From: Acetatifactor sp.
GTDB taxonomy: Bacteria; Bacillota; Clostridia; Lachnospirales; Lachnospiraceae
Reading direction: 5' to 3'
NCBI GenBank assembly: GCA_016293615.1
Contig: JAEDDX010000071.1
Location: 1 to 12,061, forward strand
Length of the DNA stretch: 12,061 nt
Position numbers and translations under genes: made by a program. The stretch's first letter is position 1. Every line of letters begins with the position of its first letter. Below the pieces are notes generated by a model. That model was not told the origin of the DNA. It did not search any database and saw only the letters and a list, made by a program, of their open reading frames with translations. Positions 6,677-12,061 of the stretch are shown piece by piece.

Positions 6677-9208
6677 TTATCGCTTTTCTTCCTCTGATTC
6701 TGAAACGCAATCCTCTGTCTGCTCCTCTTTGGAATGTCTCAATCTGCCGTGCTTTCTGCGGTCCGCGAACAGGATGACCGCGAACAGCGCAATTCCCGCG
6801 AGGCTGACCAGAATACCTGCGTCGGCACCCTTTGCCCTGTATTTCATGGAGATGTCATAAGTGCCCGGTTCCAGGTCAAAGGCCATCAGGCAGCCTCCGA
6901 ACAGTTCACCCTCCACCTTCTCACCGTTCATCCATACAGTCCAGCCGTCCTCGTAAGGAACCGACAGAATCAATCTTCCCGCTTCCTCCACGGTCAGGTT
7001 GCCTGCAATCGTATTGCTTGTCACCTTCACATTCTCCAGATGCGTCCCGGAAAGGAGTTCGAGAGTCTGCTGCAAAATCGTCTCATTCATGGAATAGAAG
7101 TCCACGGCGATCTTGGGCGTTTTATCCGCATCATCACCATTCTTGAGCGTTATCGTTTCACCCTGCTTCAGGTGGCCCAGATAGAGAATACAGTTGATTT
7201 TCAAATCCTTATATTCCGTCTTCTCATCCTGTTCATTTGTCACCAGAATCTTCTTGGTACCGGAGGCACTCACCACGCCGTAATAGATGCCATCCTTCGC
7301 TGCCTTGAAGGTGATCGTCTCCGCGGAGCTGCCTTTGTACTCCTTCGTAAACAGTTTTCCCTGAATTCCCAGTTCCTCCGCCATCTTGTTCTGGAGCTGG
7401 AATGCCTGATTCTGAAATCCTTCGGGAAGGTCATATCCGACAGGCGCCACATAGCCGAAGGGCAGTCTGTAGTTGCACTCGTACAGATGAATGTCCCCGC
7501 TCTGCTCCAGATGCGTGAAGAGACTGTTCTCGTATTTGTCACTCTCCCCGAACATATAGCCGACATTGAGGAGGGCTGAGGTAAAGGCTGTTGCCCCGTC
7601 AAATCCATAATATACCTTGCTGTGCAGCATTCCAAGCCTCGTATACAGGTCCATGACCTGAGAGTTCAGCGTGGAAGAAAAGGTACTGGCCGTCGGATAA
7701 CCGGTGAGCGTACCGTCATTCTTGGTCTTGCGCGTAAACTTCTCAATCCGGCAGAACCCCTCTTCTCTCTCTAACATCTTTTCATACAAGGCCTTGTAAT
7801 CGGCCTGCTGTCCCAGGTAAGCGGAACGGGAGGTCGTCGGAATACTCGTCACTCCCATGTTGACCCCACACTCCGTCAGAATCAATATCGCCGCAAAGAG
7901 CGTCACACCCGCCTTCGCAAACCTGCTCTTTTTGGTGCGGTAGAGATACAGAACCACCGCATACAATGTCACAAATAAGAATGATACGAGCCTGACTCCA
8001 AGCCTGAAGTCTTCATGATCGATAAATTTCTCGCAAAACAGAATGAAGACCACAGCCGCGAGATAACCGTACAAGATCTGCTGTTCGTCTGTCTCTTTCA
8101 GATGATGATAGGCGTCGTAGCACATGATCAGCACGCCGAAAATATAGAGAAAGGACTGTCTTGCCGGAAGCGAATCCGGGTAGTTTAGCCCATGCCAGAC
8201 AAAATCCAGAATATTTGTGGAAAAACTTAGCAGCAAAAATCCTGCCAGTCCCATCCGTAAGAATTTCTCCCGGATGGAAATCTTCCTGTTCATCAGATAC
8301 AGCGGAATCATCATCAGCACCGCACTGCCGCAGAAAATATTCGGCCAGTGATCAAGTCCCTTCTCGGTAGAGACACAGGCCAAGTGTCTTGCCAGCATAT
8401 CCAGCACGGAGAAATAACTCTCCACCTTCGTCGGGAAATCCATATCGCCGAAATCCGTCTGCAGAATCGCACAGACCTCCGGGATCAGTAACACCGATGC
8501 CATCGCGCCGGCAAGCAGGGAAAACACCGCAAACAGCCCGATACTGCGCAGTCGTTTGGGTTTGTTGAGTACAAACAGAACCACAAAATACAGCACCAGA
8601 AAGATGCAGATCATAATCGACAGATAATAGTTTGTGTAAATGGAACAGGCCAGGGAAACACAGTAAAGTCCGTACCGCCCTTCCTTTACCAGCCTCTCCA
8701 GTCCCAGCAGAATCAGGGGCAGAAGCCAGACACAGTCCACCCACATGATGTTGTAGTCATAGGCTGCCAGAAAGCCTGAGAAGGCATAAAACAAGGAGAA
8801 CAAAACGGTGGAATAATCCTTCACGCCGAAATGTTCCTTCAGATACAGGTGCGCAGTCAGCCCGCACAGTCCGGTCTTAAATACGATCATGTAACCGATA
8901 AAATCGATCAGATGCTTCTCGGGCAGAAGCAGGGCCAGAAAATTGAACGGACTTGCCAGATAATATACATAATTGGCCAGAAAATTGGAACCGATTCCCA
9001 GCTGATAGGAGAAATCAAAACTCTCTTGGCCTTTGATTTTGTGCAGCAATTCACTGAAAAAGGGCATATACTGATGCCACAGATCCCCGGACAGAAAGCT
9101 TCTGTCTCCAAACGGGTAAATGGAATTGATGATAAACAGTACCATCATCAGGACGACCGGCAAAAAGAATGCCAGGCAGGACATCCCACGCTCTTTTTTC
9201 TTCGTCAT
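6677..9208 (-). CDS. YfhO-family polytopic membrane protein (putative GT-C-type glycosyltransferase)
   Basis: 843-aa integral membrane protein. About fourteen hydrophobic segments fill residues 11-446 (for example 11-31, 103-123, 197-214, 223-244, 406-423). A large, mostly soluble domain (about 460-790) follows, then one last membrane helix (about 797-815) and a charged cytoplasmic tail rich in Glu. The first loop carries FGDRSFLSGDLWHQYMPFF; D42 in GDLWHQY is in the position of the conserved acidic residue of GT-C enzymes. LGIGSNFLANYVYYLASPFN and PARQSFLYIF are also typical of YfhO proteins, as is GTYDISMKYRAKG before the last helix. In Bacillus and Listeria, YfhO-like proteins are needed to add sugars to teichoic acids from undecaprenyl-phosphate sugars at the outer membrane face; the donor and acceptor here are unknown. 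The ATG at 9208 has AAGG at 7-nt spacing, weaker than other sites in the window. It is the first gene of the unit that continues with two phosphorylase genes. Confidence 0.9.
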   Translation of the reverse strand: MTKKKERGMSCLAFFLPVVLMMVLFIINSIYPFGDRSFLSGDLWHQYMPFFSELLHKIKGQESFDFSYQLGIGSNFLANYVYYLASPFNFLALLLPEKHLIDFIGYMIVFKTGLCGLTAHLYLKEHFGVKDYSTVLFSLFYAFSGFLAAYDYNIMWVDCVWLLPLILLGLERLVKEGRYGLYCVSLACSIYTNYYLSIMICIFLVLYFVVLFVLNKPKRLRSIGLFAVFSLLAGAMASVLLIPEVCAILQTDFGDMDFPTKVESYFSVLDMLARHLACVSTEKGLDHWPNIFCGSAVLMMIPLYLMNRKISIREKFLRMGLAGFLLLSFSTNILDFVWHGLNYPDSLPARQSFLYIFGVLIMCYDAYHHLKETDEQQILYGYLAAVVFILFCEKFIDHEDFRLGVRLVSFLFVTLYAVVLYLYRTKKSRFAKAGVTLFAAILILTECGVNMGVTSIPTTSRSAYLGQQADYKALYEKMLEREEGFCRIEKFTRKTKNDGTLTGYPTASTFSSTLNSQVMDLYTRLGMLHSKVYYGFDGATAFTSALLNVGYMFGESDKYENSLFTHLEQSGDIHLYECNYRLPFGYVAPVGYDLPEGFQNQAFQLQNKMAEELGIQGKLFTKEYKGSSAETITFKAAKDGIYYGVVSASGTKKILVTNEQDEKTEYKDLKINCILYLGHLKQGETITLKNGDDADKTPKIAVDFYSMNETILQQTLELLSGTHLENVKVTSNTIAGNLTVEEAGRLILSVPYEDGWTVWMNGEKVEGELFGGCLMAFDLEPGTYDISMKYRAKGADAGILVSLAGIALFAVILFADRRKHGRLRHSKEEQTEDCVSESEEEKR

Positions 9209-9240
9209 AGGAAAACCTTTCCCTTCGCATAGTTTTATTT

Positions 9241-9269
9241 ATTTTATCAAATAGCGGTCCATTTCACAA
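9241..9269 (-). promoter_or_regulatory. Sigma-A-type promoter of the YfhO-phosphorylase unit
   Basis: Read on the minus strand: -35 TTGTGA (9264-9269), a 17-bp spacer, and -10 TAAAAT (9241-9246). This predicts a transcript starting near 9234 and a leader of about 25 nt before the YfhO ATG. It lies just downstream of the terminator of the preceding unit, so the three genes appear to have their own promoter. I see no comparable promoter in the 65-bp or 32-bp gaps further down. Confidence 0.7.
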
Positions 9270-9278
9270 TATGAACCG
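9255..9278. promoter_or_regulatory. Imperfect dyad centred on the -35 box, candidate operator
   Basis: CGGTCCAT (9255-9262) and ATGAACCG (9271-9278) are 8-bp inverted arms with one mismatch, separated by 8 bp. The spacer contains the complete -35 hexamer of the YfhO promoter. A regulator bound here would block RNA polymerase. The binding protein is unknown and no regulator gene is in the window. Confidence 0.4.
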
Positions 9279-9280
9279 GC

Positions 9281-9312
9281 AAAAAAATCGGACAGGTCCT
9301 GACCTGCCCGAT
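9281..9312 (-). terminator. Intrinsic terminator of the citrate synthase-hydrolase unit
   Basis: A 12-bp stem (9287-9298 with 9301-9312, one G-U pair, very tight loop) is followed on the minus strand by a run of seven T residues (complement of 9281-9287). It starts 21 bp after the hydrolase stop. It separates that unit from the YfhO unit. Confidence 0.9.
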
Positions 9313-9333
9313 GTATCTTCCCTGTATCAGTCC

Positions 9334-10527
9334 TTATGTTTTCTCCTTCTGCGGACTCTCCTTGCGGCTGTTGTGTCCGCCAAGTCCACCATGGAACAGA
9401 TCCCTGGTCGTATCTATGAGACTCTGTCCGCTTCGCGCCACCTGCTCCTTAAGCTGTGCTCCGACGAGCTCAAACAACAGTTTGAATGTCTTTTTTATGA
9501 CCTCCGCCGTCTCCGGATCCACTTCCTTCATTGCTGTCAGAATTGCATTCAGACTCTTCTTCCAGCTCATCGACAGATCGATCAGGTTGTCCGCGTGGGA
9601 GGCCGTGATGACCTGATAGAGCGTGTCTACAAAGGTTTGAATCTGATACTCGTTCAGGGACAGAATCCATTTATTGATGGTCATATCCGTGCGCCTGCTG
9701 CTGCCCTTAAGCTGTTTTACACGCTTTAAATGATTCTCTTCGACTCCCCACTCATACAAATCGTGCTGCAGCAGTCCGAAACCGCGGCTTGCTATCGTGA
9801 TGCAATTCTCATCCGTATCAAAGATCATGCCGATCACCGATTCTCTGGGAATGATCTTCACCACCCTGTCGGCGATACAGTCATATCCGCACTTCTCCAG
9901 TACTTCGGGCCGGAATCCGGGTCCGTCCAGACTGTAGATCCCCTGAATTCGTTCCTGATAGATCGGATTGCAGTTCATCGAACTGTACACGGCAAGATTA
10001 CCGCCCTTGGAGTGACCCCCGACGAAAAGCGGTCCATAGATCCTGCCTGCCACATGGTTCAGATATCTGACACTGTATTCCTGCGCAGGAATCGGGGTCA
10101 GGAAAGCCATATTGAAGTCCTCTTTCCAGCCGACCAGAGTCTCATCCGTTCCCCGGAATACCACATAGGACAGACCGCAGTCCAGAATAAAGGTCAGTGC
10201 GGAAAACTGTGTCTCGCTCTCTTTTCTGACCAGATTCATATAACAGTTCATCTTGATGTGGCTGAAGCGTTTTCCCGCAAGGATCGCCTCCACCAACGCC
10301 CTGTTTTCCTTCTCGTATCGTGTATCGCCGAACAGCTTCTCATAGTCGGGATGCTCCCGCAAGCCGGCCAGAGTAACAGAAGCCTTGTTTTCCCGCACAG
10401 TCGGCACCAGACCGTCAAATTTCAGGTAGGAAAGCTGGCACAGCACTACACTGTCCGCCTCAGTCAGCGGCATTTCGCGGAAAGAATACCGACCATACTT
10501 TTTCAGATAGTCCAGTATCGTATCCAT
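9334..10527 (-). CDS. DUF2974/Mbeg1-like alpha/beta-hydrolase family protein
   Basis: 397-aa soluble protein without a signal peptide or membrane segment. The alpha/beta-hydrolase nucleophile elbow is clear: GGHSKGGNLAVYSS with S173 as the presumed nucleophile. It is preceded by YVVFRGTDET (about 121-130), the lipase-like strand and oxyanion region, and followed by SLDGPGF (D201) and HDLYEW, where H255 could complete the triad. After about residue 265 there is a largely helical, charged tail with no recognised motif. This layout matches the poorly characterised DUF2974 (Mbeg1-like) family of Firmicutes; the substrate is unknown, and lipase/esterase activity is a fold-based guess. The start at 10527 is fixed by AGGAGGTG at 7-nt spacing; an in-frame ATG at 10554 lies upstream of that site and would overlap the end of the citrate synthase gene region without its own signal. 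It lies 32 bp after the citrate synthase stop, with no terminator between, so the two are probably co-transcribed. Confidence 0.85.
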   Translation of the reverse strand: MDTILDYLKKYGRYSFREMPLTEADSVVLCQLSYLKFDGLVPTVRENKASVTLAGLREHPDYEKLFGDTRYEKENRALVEAILAGKRFSHIKMNCYMNLVRKESETQFSALTFILDCGLSYVVFRGTDETLVGWKEDFNMAFLTPIPAQEYSVRYLNHVAGRIYGPLFVGGHSKGGNLAVYSSMNCNPIYQERIQGIYSLDGPGFRPEVLEKCGYDCIADRVVKIIPRESVIGMIFDTDENCITIASRGFGLLQHDLYEWGVEENHLKRVKQLKGSSRRTDMTINKWILSLNEYQIQTFVDTLYQVITASHADNLIDLSMSWKKSLNAILTAMKEVDPETAEVIKKTFKLLFELVGAQLKEQVARSGQSLIDTTRDLFHGGLGGHNSRKESPQKEKT

Positions 10528-10532
10528 CCTGC

Positions 10533-10540
10533 CACCTCCT
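10533..10540 (-). promoter_or_regulatory. Strong ribosome binding site of the hydrolase gene
   Basis: Minus-strand AGGAGGTG, an almost full anti-Shine-Dalgarno match, has its AGGAGG core 7 nt before the ATG at 10527. It decides between that start and the in-frame ATG at 10554. Confidence 0.88.
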
Positions 10541-10559
10541 TCCTTTCGGTACAATCCTC

Positions 10560-11906
10560 CTATCTGTCGTTCATATCAATATAGGGTCTGACGGTCATGA
10601 CGCTCTTGTAAGCCGGACGAATGATCTTGTCCATGTTGATCAATTCCTCAATACGGTGTGCACTCCAGCCGACAATTCTGGCGATTGCAAAAATAGGGGT
10701 ATACATCTCCAGCGGAATCTCCAACATGCTGTATACAAAGCCACTGTAGAAGTCAACATTCGCACTCACACCCTTGTAGATGTGTGACTTCTGGGCAATC
10801 ACTTCCGGCGCAAGCTTCTCAATCATCGAATACAGGGCAAAATCCTTCTGCCGTCCCTTTGCCTCAGCGAGCTTTTGCACGAAGCCCTTGAATACCTGTG
10901 CTCTGGGGTCTGACAGGGAATACACCGCATGACCCATACCATAGATCAGTCCCTTGTGGTCAAACGCCTCCTTGTTGAGGATCTTGCCAAGGTACGCTCT
11001 CACCTCTGCCTCATCCTCCCAATCCTTCACATTGCGCTCGATATCACGCATCATTTCCACGACCTTGATATTCGCTCCCCCATGCTTGGGTCCTTTGAGG
11101 GAGGAAAGGGCAGCCGCCACGACCGAATACGTATCCGCGCCGGAGGAGCTGACCACTCGCGTGGTAAAGGTGGAATTGTTTCCGCCGCCATGCTCCATAT
11201 GAAGCACCAGAGCAATATCCAGCACATTTGCCTCGAGCTCCGTGTACTTCTTGTCAGGGCGAAGCATCATCAGCAGATTTTCCGCCGTAGAAAGCTTCCT
11301 GGAGGGTCTGTGAATGTACATACTGTCATCGTTATGATAGTGGTTGTATGCATGATATCCATAGACTGACAGCATGGGGAATACACTGATCAGCCCGATA
11401 CACTGTCTGAGCACATTTTCGATGGAGGTGTCACTGCAGTTTCTGTCATAGGAAGCCAGTGTCAGTACACTCCTCGTCAGAGAGTTCATGATGTCGCTGC
11501 TGGGCGCTTTCATGATAACATCCCTGGTGAAATTCGTGGGCAGTGTCCGCTCGGACGCAAGAATATCACGAAAAGTTTTCAGCTGCTCTGCAGTCGGAAG
11601 TTCACCGAACAGCAGCAGATAAGCCACTTCTTCAAAACCGTGCTTGGTACCGCGGAAGCCATTGACCAGTTCAATACAGTCGTAGCCTCTGTACCACAGT
11701 CTGCCCTCACACGGAGTCTTGACACCATCCACCATCTTGAAAGACTCAATTCTGGATATATTGGTCAGGCCGGTCACAACACCGTTACCATTCTTGTCAC
11801 GCAAGCCCCTCTGCACCTCATACTGTTCAAACATTCCGGGCTCCAGCTGATCCGCATTTCTGCAAAGAGCAGCGTATTCATTTAACTGAGTATCACCTTT
11901 CTTCAA
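10560..11906 (-). CDS. gltA: Citrate synthase
   Basis: 448-aa member of the Si-type citrate synthase family (PF00285). It condenses acetyl-CoA and oxaloacetate to citrate in the cytoplasm. All three catalytic residues can be placed: H275 in GPKHGGAN, H326 in GMGHAVYSLSDPRA and D385 in NVDFYSGF (equivalent to pig-heart H274, H320 and D375). H239 in HMEHGGGNNST and R335 in DPRA are at the oxaloacetate site. Length is closer to the 430-440-aa hexameric type than to the 370-380-aa short type. It begins with a TTG codon at 11906: GGAGG lies 9 nt upstream and an in-frame TAG lies three codons upstream, so no ATG start is available until residue 25. In anaerobic Clostridia this enzyme usually serves glutamate synthesis; aconitase and isocitrate dehydrogenase genes are not in the window. 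A close relative such as 2-methylcitrate synthase cannot be fully ruled out, but no propionate genes are nearby. Confidence 0.95.
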   Translation of the reverse strand: MKKGDTQLNEYAALCRNADQLEPGMFEQYEVQRGLRDKNGNGVVTGLTNISRIESFKMVDGVKTPCEGRLWYRGYDCIELVNGFRGTKHGFEEVAYLLLFGELPTAEQLKTFRDILASERTLPTNFTRDVIMKAPSSDIMNSLTRSVLTLASYDRNCSDTSIENVLRQCIGLISVFPMLSVYGYHAYNHYHNDDSMYIHRPSRKLSTAENLLMMLRPDKKYTELEANVLDIALVLHMEHGGGNNSTFTTRVVSSSGADTYSVVAAALSSLKGPKHGGANIKVVEMMRDIERNVKDWEDEAEVRAYLGKILNKEAFDHKGLIYGMGHAVYSLSDPRAQVFKGFVQKLAEAKGRQKDFALYSMIEKLAPEVIAQKSHIYKGVSANVDFYSGFVYSMLEIPLEMYTPIFAIARIVGWSAHRIEELINMDKIIRPAYKSVMTVRPYIDMNDR

Positions 11907-11915
11907 TATGTACTA

Positions 11916-11920
11916 CCTCC
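11916..11920 (-). promoter_or_regulatory. Ribosome binding site for the TTG start of citrate synthase
   Basis: Minus-strand GGAGG is 9 nt before the TTG at 11906. It supports initiation at the rare codon, because an in-frame stop lies between this site and the TTG and rules out any upstream start. Confidence 0.8.
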
Positions 11921-11948
11921 ATCCCTTTTATACTGAATCAATAACTCT

Positions 11949-11977
11949 ATTTTACCTTCCGCCAAACAACAGGTCAA
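11949..11977 (-). promoter_or_regulatory. Sigma-A-type promoter of the citrate synthase unit
   Basis: Read on the minus strand: -35 TTGACC (11972-11977), a 17-bp spacer, and -10 TAAAAT (11949-11954). Each box has one mismatch to consensus. The predicted leader is about 35 nt. The alternative -10-like TATAAA near 11930 has no matching -35 and lies almost on the ribosome binding site. Confidence 0.78.
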
Positions 11978-11982
11978 ATGAA

Positions 11983-12009
11983 AAAAATGTAAAAAATTGT
12001 TACATTTTT
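11983..12009. promoter_or_regulatory. Perfect 10-7-10 inverted repeat upstream of the citrate synthase promoter
   Basis: AAAAATGTAA (11983-11992) and TTACATTTTT (12000-12009) are exact reverse complements with a 7-bp spacer. The repeat ends 5 bp upstream of the -35 box, a typical place for an activator or LysR-type regulator site. The TGTAA-N7-TTACA core has the T-N11-A geometry of LysR boxes. It could instead be an AT-rich weak terminator of a gene beyond the window, because T residues follow it on the minus strand. Confidence 0.5.
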
Positions 12010-12061
12010 ATGCATAAGCGCCCTGCGCTTCGTTTTCCTGCCGAACCATTCATAAATGCCC

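Noticed and set aside
6612..6710. N-terminal extension of the large phosphorylase from the ATG at 6710.
   Set aside because: The 33 extra residues are Arg-rich and unlike the family, the start would overlap the end of the YfhO gene, and a proper ribosome binding site serves the ATG at 6611.
697..11906. The possibility of an anti-phage, toxin-antitoxin or mobile system.
   Set aside because: Every minus-strand gene has a recognisable metabolic, envelope or hydrolase family. I found no transposase, integrase, terminal repeats, CRISPR repeats or defence-type domain.
11900..11929. Nine-codon frame starting at an ATG inside GGGATGGAGG and overlapping the TTG start of citrate synthase.
   Set aside because: Its ATG lies within the Shine-Dalgarno region of citrate synthase and has no properly spaced site of its own, so an upstream regulatory peptide is not supported.
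12016..12030. Small hairpin AAGCGC-CCT-GCGCTT near the right end.
   Set aside because: The stem is only six pairs with a three-base loop and is followed by just a short T run on the plus strand; without the neighbouring gene I cannot call it a terminator.
12031..12061. Possible end or beginning of another gene at the right edge.
   Set aside because: Short open frames exist on the minus strand, but there are too few codons and no ribosome binding site or recognisable motif to support any of them.

Overview
The window looks like a chromosomal segment of an anaerobic, low-to-mid-GC Firmicute, most likely a member of the Clostridia and plausibly Lachnospiraceae. The pointers are strong AGGAGG-type ribosome binding sites, sigma-A-type promoters, a large YfhO-family membrane protein, a citrate synthase with an HMEHGGGNNST signature, paired GH94-type phosphorylases and a LysM wall protein with a TPEP linker. 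The taxonomic call is inference from protein style; no marker gene is present. I see no mobile element, CRISPR array, tRNA or rRNA.

Layout, left to right. (1) Positions 1-480, plus strand: the 3' end of a LysM protein gene that runs in from outside the window. It encodes a tandem-repeat Pro/Thr/Glu linker followed by two LysM domains. (2) Positions 481-696: a convergent intergenic region ending in a long hairpin flanked by A and T tracts, which can terminate transcription from both sides. (3) Positions 697-9208, minus strand: a three-gene transcription unit read right to left. It encodes a YfhO-family multi-membrane protein, a 1060-aa inverting glycoside phosphorylase of the GH94/GH149/GH161 kind, and an 899-aa GH94 phosphorylase that most resembles laminaribiose phosphorylase. 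A good promoter lies just upstream (9241-9269). (4) Positions 9281-9312: a strong terminator closing the next unit. (5) Positions 9334-11906, minus strand: a citrate synthase gene with a TTG start, followed after 32 bp by an alpha/beta-hydrolase gene of the DUF2974/Mbeg1-like type. Its promoter is at 11949-11977, with a perfect 10-7-10 inverted repeat immediately upstream. (6) Positions 12031-12061: too short to interpret.

How the genes may work together. The two phosphorylases carry no signal peptide and keep the GH94-clan active-site signatures, so they should release glucose-1-phosphate (Glc-1-P) from beta-glucooligosaccharides in the cytoplasm. One plausible scheme is that the long enzyme shortens oligosaccharides and the short one splits the disaccharide. 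No transporter, regulator or endo-glucanase lies in the unit. The leading gene instead encodes a YfhO-type protein, a family tied to sugar decoration of teichoic acids through lipid-linked sugars. The most interesting idea in the window is therefore a link between phosphorolytic Glc-1-P supply and envelope glycosylation; that link is inference. The citrate synthase/hydrolase pair is a separate unit, with citrate synthase presumably feeding 2-oxoglutarate and glutamate synthesis.
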